64,000 nt of DNA from an uncultured Dehalococcoidia bacterium (lineage in GTDB: Bacteria; Chloroflexota; Dehalococcoidia; Lucifugimonadales; UBA3495): contig OY282456.1 of the NCBI GenBank assembly GCA_958296225.1, positions 2,542,001 through 2,606,000 of the forward strand, given 5' to 3'. The notes below the pieces were generated by a model that was given only the letters and a program-made list of their open reading frames with translations, was not told the DNA's origin and ran no database searches. This document shows, one piece after another, positions 33,855 through 41,708 of this stretch; positions within the stretch are counted from its first letter, which is position 1; every line of letters starts with the position of its first letter. The position numbers and the translations under genes are program-made.

Positions 33855-34374
33855 ACACGGCGTGGCCGTTGGCGCGGGTGCAGCGGTGCCCGTCCGGGTC
33901 GATGGGCATACCGCACAGGAAACAGGGGGGCCGTCCGGAGGCGCATACGCTCAGCGCCTGGCTGGCCAGCGCCGCCGACTGGGCCATGGTCATCCAGAAG
34001 CTGACCGAAGTTTGCGCCCCGGAATCCGGGTCATCTTCGTCGCCCTCAAAAGCGTGGACGATGAAACAGTTGGCCTCCCGGTCGTATTGCAGCTGCATCT
34101 GACGGGCCTGGAAATCCTGTTCCATAGCATCGCCCGTCCAGGGGGCTTCGCCGGGGGCGCTCTCCTGGTTCAGCGCCGACTCGCCCAATTGCTGGACGGC
34201 CTGCTGCAAGTAGATTCCCAGCTGGAACAGCTGCTCCTTTTCCAGCCAGATGAACGACTGTGCCCGGCCCGCCTCGGCAGCCAGCCGGAAGGTGCGGCGA
34301 CCGGGGCGGCCAAAGGACTCGGCGGCTACCGTCCGGGCGGCGCCCAATTTGTAACGAACTTCACGCTCTGCCAT
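33841..34374 (-). CDS. DUF3090 family protein
   Basis: The 177-residue protein has the DUF3090 layout: GRRTFRLAAEAGRAQSFIW at the start, LEKEQLFQLGIYLQQAVQQL, a central beta region (MQLQYDREANCFIVHAFE), and a C-terminal zinc-ribbon-like PPCFLCGMPIDPDGHRCTR with two Cys plus His and Cys. In actinomycetes and Chloroflexota it is always found with the SCO1664-type gene, as here with a 14-base overlap. The function is unknown. The ATG at 34374 is chosen; the frame continues to 34551 through the duplicated coiled-coil fragment and that start is rejected. Confidence 0.88.
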   Translation of the reverse strand: MAEREVRYKLGAARTVAAESFGRPGRRTFRLAAEAGRAQSFIWLEKEQLFQLGIYLQQAVQQLGESALNQESAPGEAPWTGDAMEQDFQARQMQLQYDREANCFIVHAFEGDEDDPDSGAQTSVSFWMTMAQSAALASQALSVCASGRPPCFLCGMPIDPDGHRCTRANGHAVFETG

Positions 34375-34454
34375 GATACTATGATAGTCGCCGGGGCAGA
34401 CGCTGGCAAGGGGCAACCGGGCGGGTATGCGCGGGCAGGTCAGCCGTGGGCAAG

Positions 34455-34673
34455 TCAACCGGCGGAGCTGCCGGAACCGTTGCGGAAGTCGGGCGGCGGC
34501 TCTCCAAAGGGTTGGCCATTGGCTTCGGCGGCCAGTCGCCGGTCGTTCCATTCGCGCCAGGCCGCGTCGGCTTCGGCGTGGCCGCGCGTGATGCCCTCGG
34601 CAACGCCCTGCGTGATGCCCTCTTCACGGCCTTGCTCGCGGGTTTTTTGGCGGTACATTGCGGCGAATACCAT
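34455..34673 (-). CDS. Duplicated coiled-coil tail (72 aa), possibly expressed
   Basis: The 72-residue frame is a copy of the C-terminal half of the 34834-35295 protein: MVFAAMYRQKTREQGREEGI, then VAEGITRGHAEADAAWREW and an acidic/Pro tail. The ATG at 34673 has AAGGAG six bases upstream, so it could be made as a free protein. It differs from the parent by a GITQGV-type insertion and a few substitutions; the frame is intact. Its role is unknown. The parallel case at 5308-5481 has the same structure. Confidence 0.45.
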   Translation of the reverse strand: MVFAAMYRQKTREQGREEGITQGVAEGITRGHAEADAAWREWNDRRLAAEANGQPFGEPPPDFRNGSGSSAG

Positions 34674-34716
34674 AGAGGCTCCTTCCTACCAGGATGGGGC
34701 TGAAAAGCATCCAGCA

Positions 34717-34796
34717 TATCCCAATCGGAAAAATCCTGTCCATCCTGTCTATCGCTGTAAAAAACGGACTCAAACCACCTGAATTGCAACGCTACC
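34717..34796. repeat. 80-bp dispersed repeat ending in the transposable-element terminus
   Basis: This segment (from ATCCCAATCGGAAAAATCCT to GAATTGCAACGCTACC) recurs almost unchanged at 40967-41046. The right end is the same inverted-repeat end (read backwards GGTAGCGTTGCAATTCAGGT) as in the elements at 28114 and 28475. It sits exactly at the junction of the duplicated gene ends. Confidence 0.8.
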
Positions 34797-34833
34797 CGGG
34801 CGGGTATGCGCGGGCAGGTGAGCCGTGGGCAAG

Positions 34834-35295
34834 TCAACCGGCGGAGCTGCCGGAACCGTTGCGGAAGTCGGGCGGCGGCTCTCTAAAGGGTTGGCCATCG
34901 GCTTCGGCGGCCAGTCGCCGGTCGTTCCATTCGCGCCAGGCCGCGTCGGCCTCGGTGTGGCCGCGCGTGATGCCCTCGGCAACGCCCTCTTCACGGCCTT
35001 GCTCGCGGGTTTTTTGGCGGTACATTGCGGCGAATACCATAGAGACTCCTTCCACCAGGATGGGGCTGAAAAACATCCAGAACCCGCCGGCCATGGCGGC
35101 GCTGCCCATGATCGCCAGCGGCGCCTCACGCCAGGACGGGCTTTCAGCATCAATGACCTTGATGTAGATGATGTAGCTAAGGCTGGCGACGAAGCAGACG
35201 CTGAAAGTCCAGAAGTGCGGTCGAATCCGCCGCACCGGGATGCTGAGCAGGGATACCCGCGCGTCTGCGTCGTCATTTGGTTTCTGTTGGGTCAT
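34834..35295 (-). CDS. Membrane-anchored coiled-coil protein
   Basis: The 153-residue protein has two hydrophobic stretches (about residues 29-47 and 60-84) and a charged tail beginning at Met86, MYRQKTREQGREEGVAEGI. The tail has the same REEG/EGI style as the 4533-4919 protein, although overall sequence similarity is limited. An AAGGAG with an in-frame ATG (35038-35040) at the membrane/coil boundary could start a soluble 68-residue form. The 3' half is duplicated downstream. I do not recognise a named family; a scaffold or membrane-tethered adaptor is only a guess. Confidence 0.6.
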   Translation of the reverse strand: MTQQKPNDDADARVSLLSIPVRRIRPHFWTFSVCFVASLSYIIYIKVIDAESPSWREAPLAIMGSAAMAGGFWMFFSPILVEGVSMVFAAMYRQKTREQGREEGVAEGITRGHTEADAAWREWNDRRLAAEADGQPFREPPPDFRNGSGSSAG

Positions 35296-35346
35296 ATGCT
35301 ACCCCCGTAACCGGAATTGGGCAAGGGCGGCGTCCGGGAACGCCGT

Positions 35347-36879
35347 CTAGCCCAGCCCGCGTGCGCGGTATTGCAGCGCCTCGGCAAGGTGCGCCGGGCC
35401 TACTCGCTCTGCGACCGCCAGGTCGGCCACGGTTCGCGCCACTTTGACGACCCGGTGCAGGGAGCGCGCCGATAAATCGAGCTGCTGCGACGCCCGCTGC
35501 AACAGCGTCAAAGCGTCATCCTGCAAATCGCAGTAGTCCCATACTTTGGAGCCGTGCATCTCAGCGTTGGACAGCGCCGGCGCGCCGCCTTCCTGAGCAA
35601 ACCTGGACTCCTGAATTGCGCGCGCCGCCGCAACTCGAGCCTGCGCTTTTTCCGACGGCTCAGCGTGAACCTGCTCCACCAGGCTGTCGTATTCCACGGG
35701 CGGGACTTCCACAAATATGTCAATGCGTTCCAGCAGCGGGCCGCTGATGCGTCTCTGGTAGCGCGCCAGCGCCGACGGAGCGCAGACGCATTCCTTGCGC
35801 GGATGCGAGGCGTAACCGCAGGGGCAGGGGTTCATGGCGGCCACCAGCATGAAACTGGCCGGATAGGTCACGGTGCCGCTCACGCGGGTGATAGTTACCG
35901 TCTTGTCTTCCAGCGGCTGGCGGAGGGATTCCAAAGCGGCGCGCCCAAATTCCGGCAGTTCATCCAGAAACAGCACACCGCGATGGCTGAGGGTAATTTC
36001 GCCGGGACGGAGCATCCGCCCGCCGCCGACGAGGCCGGCGTTGGATATAGTGTAATGCGGGGCGCGAAAGGGGCGCTGGGCGATAAGGGGGCTGTCCGGC
36101 GGCAGGTTGCCGCTGACGCTGTAAATCTTGGTAACTTCCAGCGCCTCTTCCGCAGTCAGGTAGGGCAGGATACCGGGCAAGGCCCGGGCCAGCAGGGTCT
36201 TGCCGGAACCGGGGGGGCCGCTGAGCAGGATGTTGTGGAACCCGGCGGCGGCCACCTCCAGCGCGCGTTTGGCGTGGTCTTGCCCGCGGATGTGGGCCAG
36301 GTCGGTGTTATCCGGCGGCTTGCGGTTGCCGTTCAGATGGACGCCGCCGTGGGGGAAGGGTTCAATGAGAGTATCGCCTTGCAGGTGGGACAGCAGTTGC
36401 GCCAGCGTCGCTACCGGATAAACCTTCACGCCGTCAACCAGGGCCGCCTCGGCGGCGTCCACCGACGGCACGTACATGGAGCGGATGCCCTGGTCGCGCG
36501 CTACCGAAACCATCGGCAGAATGCCCGCAGTGTGCCGGAGGCCGCCGTCCAGCGACAGTTCGCCCAAAAATATGGCCGGCTCCAGCGTGCACGGAGCCTG
36601 TCCGGTGCTGAACAGGATGCCCACCGCGATGGGCAAGTCGTAGGCCGGCCCCGCTTTTTTCAGGTCGGCCGGCGCCAGGTTGACGGTAATGCGTCGCATG
36701 GGAAACTCGCAGCCGCTGTTGCGCAGGGCGGCGCGCACCCGTTCCTTCGCCTCTTGAACTGCGGTGTCGGGCAGGCCGACGATGTGAAAAGCCGGCAGTC
36801 CCGGCGAAATATCCGTCTCGGCTTGAATAATCTGACCGTCCAGCCCGATGACGGCGCAAGTTTGAGCAGTTGCCAGCAT
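35347..36879 (-). CDS. comM: YifB/ComM family Mg-chelatase-like AAA ATPase
   Basis: The 510-residue protein has an N-terminal Lon-protease-like S5 fold (AVIGLDGQIIQAETDISPGLP; VNLAPADLKKAGPAYDLPIA), a central AAA+ domain with Walker A LSGPPGSGKTLLARALPGIL and Walker B VLFLDELPEFGRAALESLRQ, a Cys-rich CPCGYASHPRKECVC loop, and a C-terminal domain with DLSARSLHRVVKVARTVADL. ComM homologues are helicases that promote branch migration during natural transformation. The ATG at 36879 has GGAGG seven bases upstream and gives standard length. Confidence 0.94.
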   Translation of the reverse strand: MLATAQTCAVIGLDGQIIQAETDISPGLPAFHIVGLPDTAVQEAKERVRAALRNSGCEFPMRRITVNLAPADLKKAGPAYDLPIAVGILFSTGQAPCTLEPAIFLGELSLDGGLRHTAGILPMVSVARDQGIRSMYVPSVDAAEAALVDGVKVYPVATLAQLLSHLQGDTLIEPFPHGGVHLNGNRKPPDNTDLAHIRGQDHAKRALEVAAAGFHNILLSGPPGSGKTLLARALPGILPYLTAEEALEVTKIYSVSGNLPPDSPLIAQRPFRAPHYTISNAGLVGGGRMLRPGEITLSHRGVLFLDELPEFGRAALESLRQPLEDKTVTITRVSGTVTYPASFMLVAAMNPCPCGYASHPRKECVCAPSALARYQRRISGPLLERIDIFVEVPPVEYDSLVEQVHAEPSEKAQARVAAARAIQESRFAQEGGAPALSNAEMHGSKVWDYCDLQDDALTLLQRASQQLDLSARSLHRVVKVARTVADLAVAERVGPAHLAEALQYRARGLG

Positions 36880-37000
36880 TACGACCCCTCCACAGGTTGC
36901 ATCAATCACCGCGCTACTCGCGGCGCGCTGGTACCCTATCACTGCTGAACAGGCGTTCGCAATAGGCTGGCGGTCATCAAAATAGGCGCAGCCAACCCCT

Positions 37001-37029
37001 TTGCCATTGCCGCTTGCCTAATCTATACT
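37001..37029 (+). promoter_or_regulatory. Promoter for a probably leaderless transcript
   Basis: TTGCCA at 37001-37006 and TATACT at 37024-37029 with a 17-base spacer. The ATG of the next gene is at 37036, exactly where transcription would be expected to start, and there is no ribosome binding site. Confidence 0.65.
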
Positions 37030-37035
37030 GCTGTA

Positions 37036-37863
37036 ATGGACTTGCATTTTGAAATTGGCGACCCGTTGCGGCCCCGGGGACACGCGCTGCTGTACTTCCG
37101 CGTGGACACCGAGCCGGATAACGTGTACGGCACCTACATCATCACCCTGCCCATCACTGCGGACTTGACCAAGTACGTCCCGCCCTTCCTGGCGGCGCAT
37201 CTGGGCGGCGCCGGCTCCGGCCCGCTGGCCAACTTCTCCGCCTTTGCCATGCCGCCGATGTCCGAGTTGGTGGAGGGCGGTTACGACCGGCTGGTGCGCC
37301 TGGCCAACCTGCGCAACGACGATTTGGTGTACGGCGGCAGTATGTTTTCCTATGACCTGGCGCGGATGATGGAATCGGTGGCGATGGCCGTGCAGGAATA
37401 CTCCGACGCCTGGTCGCAGGCCGCCGGCGAGTCCGGCGCGGGGTCACTCCCGGCGGATGATGCCACCATCCCCCTGGGCAGCCCGGGCGCGCTGCTCGGC
37501 GACGCGCCACTGACCGGGGGAGGAGCCGACGCGCTGGGCGTCAACGAAGTGTTGTGGAGTTTTATGAGCGAGGGCGACCGCCTGGCCGAAATGGGCCGCC
37601 TGCTGGGCCGCCTGCGCTTCGCCCAGGAAGGCAACGACGCCTCCGCCATCGCCGACATCACCTCGGAGATGACCGCCCTGGGCCGCCACTTGCCCGACGA
37701 GTTCGGCATCGACACGCTGGTCGCCGCCGCCGGAGATACTACCCCACGAGGGGCGCAGCTGGCCCAGCTCTACCTCGACCGCTGCTATCGCCTGTCGTCA
37801 GGCGACACCGAACAGGTGCGGCGCATTGACGAGGCGATACGCAACCTGGAACGGCGGGGGTAG
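37036..37863 (+). CDS. Conserved hypothetical protein, probably leaderless
   Basis: The 275-residue soluble protein starts with MDLHFEIGDPLRPRGHALLY, has YGTYIITLPITADLTKYVPPF, then FSAFAMPPMSELVEGGYDRL and a long alpha-helical second half with MGRLLGRLRFAQEGNDASAI and YLDRCYRLSSGDTEQVRRID. No signal peptide, membrane helix or known catalytic motif is visible. Composition matches the neighbours, so it is a resident gene. It lies upstream of the ATPase/TOPRIM pair (21 bases) but has its own promoter. The family is not recognised. Confidence 0.65.
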   Translation: MDLHFEIGDPLRPRGHALLYFRVDTEPDNVYGTYIITLPITADLTKYVPPFLAAHLGGAGSGPLANFSAFAMPPMSELVEGGYDRLVRLANLRNDDLVYGGSMFSYDLARMMESVAMAVQEYSDAWSQAAGESGAGSLPADDATIPLGSPGALLGDAPLTGGGADALGVNEVLWSFMSEGDRLAEMGRLLGRLRFAQEGNDASAIADITSEMTALGRHLPDEFGIDTLVAAAGDTTPRGAQLAQLYLDRCYRLSSGDTEQVRRIDEAIRNLERRG

Positions 37864-37884
37864 CATCGGGAGAGAGGCGTCGTC

Positions 37885-39108
37885 ATGATTACTTCGCTTC
37901 GTCTGGTCAATTTCAAAACCTTCGCTGACGAAGAGCTTACGGTCGGCCCGTTCACGGTAATCTTAGGCGCCAATGCCAGCGGCAAGAGCAATATCAGGGA
38001 CGCCTTCCGTTTCATCCACGGCATCGGGCGCGGCTATACTTTGGCCGAAATTATGGGCGGCAAGTACGGCGTCGGAGGCCAGATTGAATGGATGGGAATT
38101 CGCGGTGCGCCTAACGAGATTGTTCGTTTCGGGCAAGGTTATCCCCTTGGGGCAGGAGAATTCACGGTCCTCGTAGAACTGAACTTGGACGGGGAGAAAG
38201 TACGCTACTCCATAACGGTTGGATTCAATCTGGACGCCCCTGGCGGATTTCACCTGCTAGCAGAGCGGATGTTGGTCGGCGAGAGGCCGGTTCTCGGGAG
38301 TGTGGTTTCCGAACAAGATGGGCGTTTTATCCCTGAGGTCCGACCGTCACTGACTCGGACCTTTGCTGACCGGTCGCCAGACGATATGCGGTCCCGCCTT
38401 TGTTCCATTTTTGAGAGCATACGTTTCTTGGAGTTGTCGCCGGAACGGATGCGGGAGCCATCTATCCCCGGCGCGGCTACGTTGGGCGATTCGGGCCAGA
38501 ACTTGCCGACAGTTCTGGAGGTAATCTGCGCCGATCCCAATCGTAAGCGAGTTTTGACCTCGTGGCTGCAGGAACTGACTCCGATGGATGTGCAGGGTTT
38601 TGAGTTTCCACGCGACCCCGGGGGCCGGGTGCACCTCCAAATTGTGGAGGGCAACGGACGCAAGGTATCGGCCTACAGCGCATCGGACGGTACTTTGCGC
38701 TTTCTCGCTATGCTGACCGTGCTATTGAGCGACAAGGCCGAGGGCATCTACTGCTTTGAGGAAATCGACGGCGGTATCCATCCCAACCGATTGTGGCTCT
38801 TGCTAGAGCTGATTGAACGGCAGACCGCCAAAGGCGGAATCCAGGTCATCACTACCACGCATTCGCCGGCTCTGTTGGCATGGATGAACGACACGACGTT
38901 TGAGCATACTTCAGTTGTCTATCGCGATGAATACTGGACGGACAGCGCGATTCGCCCGATAGCGGGACTGTACAACTTGAGGGAGTTGCGGAAGTCCACG
39001 GGCATGGAACGGCTTTTCACCAGCGGCTGGTTAGAAAATGCGATGGCGTTCTCCGAAGGTGAACCCGATACGGACCACCTGGACGATGACGGGGAAACCG
39101 AAGAATGA
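37885..39108 (+). CDS. AAA family ATPase (AAA_21, OLD/RecF-like), probable defence ATPase
   Basis: The 407-residue protein is an SMC/RecF-type ATPase without long coiled coil. It opens SLRLVNFKTFADEELTVGPF, followed by Walker A GANASGKSN at residues 28-36. The ABC-type signature region is in the second half (SASDGTLRFLAMLTVLLSD), then Walker B YCFEEIDGGIHP near residue 290 and the switch VITTTHSPALLAW. It overlaps the next gene by four bases. Such ATPases paired with a TOPRIM-like or DUF4276 nuclease form anti-phage systems (for example PARIS, OLD, Gabija). The GC content looks lower than that of the neighbours, which suggests horizontal transfer. Confidence 0.85.
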   Translation: MITSLRLVNFKTFADEELTVGPFTVILGANASGKSNIRDAFRFIHGIGRGYTLAEIMGGKYGVGGQIEWMGIRGAPNEIVRFGQGYPLGAGEFTVLVELNLDGEKVRYSITVGFNLDAPGGFHLLAERMLVGERPVLGSVVSEQDGRFIPEVRPSLTRTFADRSPDDMRSRLCSIFESIRFLELSPERMREPSIPGAATLGDSGQNLPTVLEVICADPNRKRVLTSWLQELTPMDVQGFEFPRDPGGRVHLQIVEGNGRKVSAYSASDGTLRFLAMLTVLLSDKAEGIYCFEEIDGGIHPNRLWLLLELIERQTAKGGIQVITTTHSPALLAWMNDTTFEHTSVVYRDEYWTDSAIRPIAGLYNLRELRKSTGMERLFTSGWLENAMAFSEGEPDTDHLDDDGETEE

Positions 39109-39668
39109 ACGTCCTCATCATCCCTGAAGATTTCCGTAAGGACCAATATATCCTCAAGCCATTATTTTCCCGGCTCTTCCGACGCCTTGGCATACCTTCC
39201 GCGCACATTGCTATTTGTCAGGACCCTTTGCTCGGCGGGATCGGGGAAGCGCTTAAAACCGAACGATTGGCGGAAATCGTTGCAGAGCGGAGCGGAATGA
39301 CCGACATATTCATACTGTGTGTTGACCGAGATGGCGTTGTGGGGCGGCGTCACAGGCTGGACGTGATAGAAACGGAATTCGGCCCAGACTTCTTCGCCGA
39401 AAATGCCTGGGAAGAGATTGAGACCTGGGTTCTCGCGGGGCTGGTCCTGCCCGGTGAGTGGCGTTGGGCAGACGTTCGCGCCGCGGTTCACGTCAAGGAA
39501 CAATACTTTGAACCGCTTGCGGCCCAGCGCGGTTTATCCGACTCTCCTGGAGGTGGTCGTAAAGCGTTGGCCGACGAGGCGTCGCGTAATATTAATGCCA
39601 TCCGGCAGAAATGTCCTGACGACTTTCACGCTCTGGCCCGCCGGATCGAGGCCAGGGCATATTCTTGA
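39105..39668 (+). CDS. TOPRIM-like / DUF4276-like protein, partner of the ATPase
   Basis: The 187-residue protein begins MNVLIIPEDFRKDQYILKPL, where the Glu/Asp after the first strand may be the TOPRIM acid, and has a second strand DIFILCVDRDG (about residues 67-78) with the D-x-D motif. AENAWEEIETWVLAGLVLP matches the E-x-W-L element of DUF4276 proteins. The ATGA overlap with the ATPase gene indicates coupled translation. By analogy to AriB, GajA or OLD, it may be a nuclease kept in check by the ATPase until phage infection. The nuclease call is inference; no experimental homologue is claimed. Confidence 0.65.
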   Translation: MNVLIIPEDFRKDQYILKPLFSRLFRRLGIPSAHIAICQDPLLGGIGEALKTERLAEIVAERSGMTDIFILCVDRDGVVGRRHRLDVIETEFGPDFFAENAWEEIETWVLAGLVLPGEWRWADVRAAVHVKEQYFEPLAAQRGLSDSPGGGRKALADEASRNINAIRQKCPDDFHALARRIEARAYS

Positions 39669-39739
39669 CACCGCCCGCAACATCCCAATAAACTGCGGCA
39701 ATCTTTTGATACCCGCAAATCATCAGGAGGTCATCTGAG

Positions 39740-40732
39740 ATGACGGGTCGTTACACGCATCCCCACGCCCACGTCTCCGCCGCCATGGTGGACGCATCGC
39801 GCCGCTGGCTGGCGAGTCTGGACAATGAGCAGCGCAGCAAGGCTACTTATCACTATCTGGACGGCGAGCGCATCTTTTGGTATTACCCGCCGCTGAACCG
39901 CCACGGCTTGCCGCTGCGGGATATGAACGAAAACCAGCGCCGCCTGGCCATGGCGCTGCTGGCTACCGGCCTCACCGACGAAACCAACCGCCAGGCGCGC
40001 CTGATTATCGAGCACGAAGAGGTGCTGGGGCCGCTGGAAGCCGAGTCCGGCCACCCAACCTGGCCGCGAGACCCGGAGCTATACTACTGGACGGTGTTCG
40101 GCGAGCCGGGCCGGGCCGAACCCTGGGGCTGGCGCGCCGAAGGGCATCATCTGTCCGTCCATTACAGCGTCTGGGGCGACCAGGTAATTGCCGTTACGCC
40201 GTTCTTTCTGGGCGCCAACCCCGCCGAAGTCCGCAAGGGGCCGAAAGAGGGCCTGCGCATCCTGTCCGCCCGCGAAGACCTGGCCATCGAGCTGATTGGT
40301 TCGCTGGACGCCGGCCAGCGCGGCAAGGCCGTTATCCACGACAAGGCGCCGTGGGACATCCTGGGCTACAACAGCAGCAAGCAGGCCATACACGATGAGG
40401 AGGGCCTGGCAGTACGGGAGATGAACGGGACGCAGCAGGAAATCCTGATGACCCTAATCGCGGAGTACGTCAACGGCGTTCCGGCTCCGGTGGCGGAACA
40501 GCGCCTCGCCGCGATTCGCGACACGGGGCTGGACGACTTCCGCCTGGTGTGGGCCGGCGGGCTGGACCGGGGCCGCGACCATTACTACCGCATCCACGGC
40601 GGCCAGTTCATCGTGGAGTTCGACAACATCCAGAACGAAGCCAACCACATCCATTCGGTGTGGCGCGAAGTGGAAAACGACTTCGCCCAGGATGTGCTGC
40701 GCGACCACCATATGCTGTATCACATCCTCTAG
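39740..40732 (+). CDS. DUF3500 domain protein
   Basis: The 330-residue protein matches the DUF3500 pattern: a helical start with AAMVDASRRWLASLDNEQRS, WYYPPLNRHGLPLRDMNENQR, a middle YYWTVFGEPGRAEPWGWRAE, HHLSVHYSV and, towards the end, VWAGGLDRGRDHYYRIHGG followed by FIVEFDNIQNEANHIHSVW. The conserved His residues (EGHHLSVHY; NHIHSVWR) could bind metal. Proteins of this kind are widespread in Bacteroidota, Planctomycetota and Chloroflexota; the function is unknown. GGAGG precedes the ATG. A strong terminator hairpin follows at 40763. Confidence 0.88.
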   Translation: MTGRYTHPHAHVSAAMVDASRRWLASLDNEQRSKATYHYLDGERIFWYYPPLNRHGLPLRDMNENQRRLAMALLATGLTDETNRQARLIIEHEEVLGPLEAESGHPTWPRDPELYYWTVFGEPGRAEPWGWRAEGHHLSVHYSVWGDQVIAVTPFFLGANPAEVRKGPKEGLRILSAREDLAIELIGSLDAGQRGKAVIHDKAPWDILGYNSSKQAIHDEEGLAVREMNGTQQEILMTLIAEYVNGVPAPVAEQRLAAIRDTGLDDFRLVWAGGLDRGRDHYYRIHGGQFIVEFDNIQNEANHIHSVWREVENDFAQDVLRDHHMLYHIL

Positions 40733-40762
40733 CCGGATTTTGCCAGCCGGCCGGGGATTGGC

Positions 40763-40793
40763 AAAGGCGGCCGGGTTAAACCCGGCCGCCTTT
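40763..40793 (+). terminator. Hairpin terminator after the DUF3500 gene
   Basis: AAAGGCGGCCGGGTT and its complement fold with almost no loop, followed by ACTTTAT. It lies 30 bases after the stop codon. Confidence 0.8.
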
Positions 40794-40809
40794 ACTTTAT
40801 GCTATTGTT

Positions 40810-41196
40810 CTAGCCCTGCCAGCCGCGTGAGCAATCGCCGCTCCGGTTGCGCCGGAACTGTTGGCTGTTGTTATGCGGCGGCGTTCCATCCCGGCGTTGA
40901 AAGGCGCGGTGAATCCAACCCCGTATCTCATCGCTGGTGGATTCCGGCTTACGCCGGAATCCACCAAATCCCAATCGGAAAAATCCTGTCCATCCTGTCC
41001 ATCGCTGTAAGAAACGGACTCAAACCACCTGAATTGCAACGCTACCGTCATCGCTTTTGCAATCGACTGCGCCGACCGATTCGTCAATAATGTTACCCCC
41101 CATCATTCGGAAAAAGCGATCCTTATAATGCTGGTCATCGTGATAGAAACTGATGAATACCCGGTGCCTTGGGATTCGGGCTTGGTTAGTCATCAT
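40810..41196 (-). pseudogene. TIR-like (MTH538/DUF1863 type) gene, broken by an insertion
   Basis: The start overlaps the upstream gene stop (ATGA, 41193-41196). The product begins MMTNQARIPRHRVFISFYHD and continues DQHYKDRFFRMMGG, NIIDESVGAVDCKSDD, the first strand and loop of MTH538-type TIR domains as in ThsB of Thoeris. At 41047 the frame runs into a dispersed element and stops at 41020. If the insert 40936-41047 and one 8-base repeat are removed, the frame resumes KSDEIRGWIHRAFQ and ends at 40810. The remaining TIR strands are missing, so it is a remnant even after that repair. Confidence 0.7.
40936..41047. mobile_element. 112-bp insertion with 8-bp target repeat in the TIR-like gene
   Basis: TCATCGCT occurs at both edges (40928-40935 and 41048-41055). 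The insert begins with a GGTGGATTCCGGC palindrome and ends with GAATTGCAACGCTACC, the family end shared with 34717-34796. Excision in silico restores an open reading frame in the TIR-like gene, which supports the boundaries. Confidence 0.65.
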
Positions 41197-41675
41197 CTCA
41201 CCTCTACTTGCTCAAGGTCGGTCAAATCCTCGACGCTGGCAATCCTGGCCAGCAGACGGTTGTAGTTGCGAAGTTCCTCCTGCAACTCTTCCAGTTCAGC
41301 GCGAAACTCCATACACTGAGTCGGGTCATTAAAGGCCCCTCCCAGGCTTTCCTTATGCCACTTCGCTGTGAAGGGCCGCACTACCTGATTCAGCACGGGG
41401 ATGGCAACTTTGCTGAACCGGATGGCGCTGCGCCCGCGCCGGCGCAAGATTCCGCGGGTGGTGGCGAATAGCGAATAGACGCTGTCCAGAGCCGTTTTCT
41501 CATCGCCCACTGCCGCGGGCAGGGGTTGGGTGACGATGCGGGTCAACATCTCGACGTATAGCTCCCAAGCGGCGTCCCGGTCGTCCTGATTGAACTCGAT
41601 TTCCACCGCAGCCATCGGCTGGTTGAGCCGGACTTTTTGCAAACGGAACTCGTTGAACAAATCCGGCAGGTTCAC
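41193..41675 (-). CDS. Helical protein partner of the TIR-like gene
   Basis: The 160-residue protein has VEIEFNQDDRDAAWELYVEM, a long helical centre with DSVYSLFATTRGILRRRGRS, then VLNQVVRPFTAKWHKES and a C-terminal coiled coil (FRAELEELQEELRNYNRLLA). I recall similar small proteins with a L/V-N-x-x-x-RP-F/V-x-x-x-WH motif encoded beside TIR-like genes in actinomycetes and other bacteria, but could not verify a family name. Its stop overlaps the start of the TIR-like gene, so the two formed an operon. With that partner broken, its present role is unclear. Confidence 0.6.
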   Translation of the reverse strand: MNLPDLFNEFRLQKVRLNQPMAAVEIEFNQDDRDAAWELYVEMLTRIVTQPLPAAVGDEKTALDSVYSLFATTRGILRRRGRSAIRFSKVAIPVLNQVVRPFTAKWHKESLGGAFNDPTQCMEFRAELEELQEELRNYNRLLARIASVEDLTDLEQVEVR

Positions 41676-41708
41676 TTTTTACCTCCGATGAACTGCTGAA
41701 CTGCGAAT

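Larger units (their letters stand above)
34419..35085. repeat. Direct duplication of a gene 3' end (34419-34714 and 34797-35085)
   Basis: About 290 bases of the membrane/coiled-coil gene at 34834-35295 are repeated downstream of it with few changes. The copies are separated by an 80-base dispersed repeat (34717-34796). The left copy has an 18-base addition encoding an extra GITQGV-type unit and lacks the membrane half. Confidence 0.9.
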
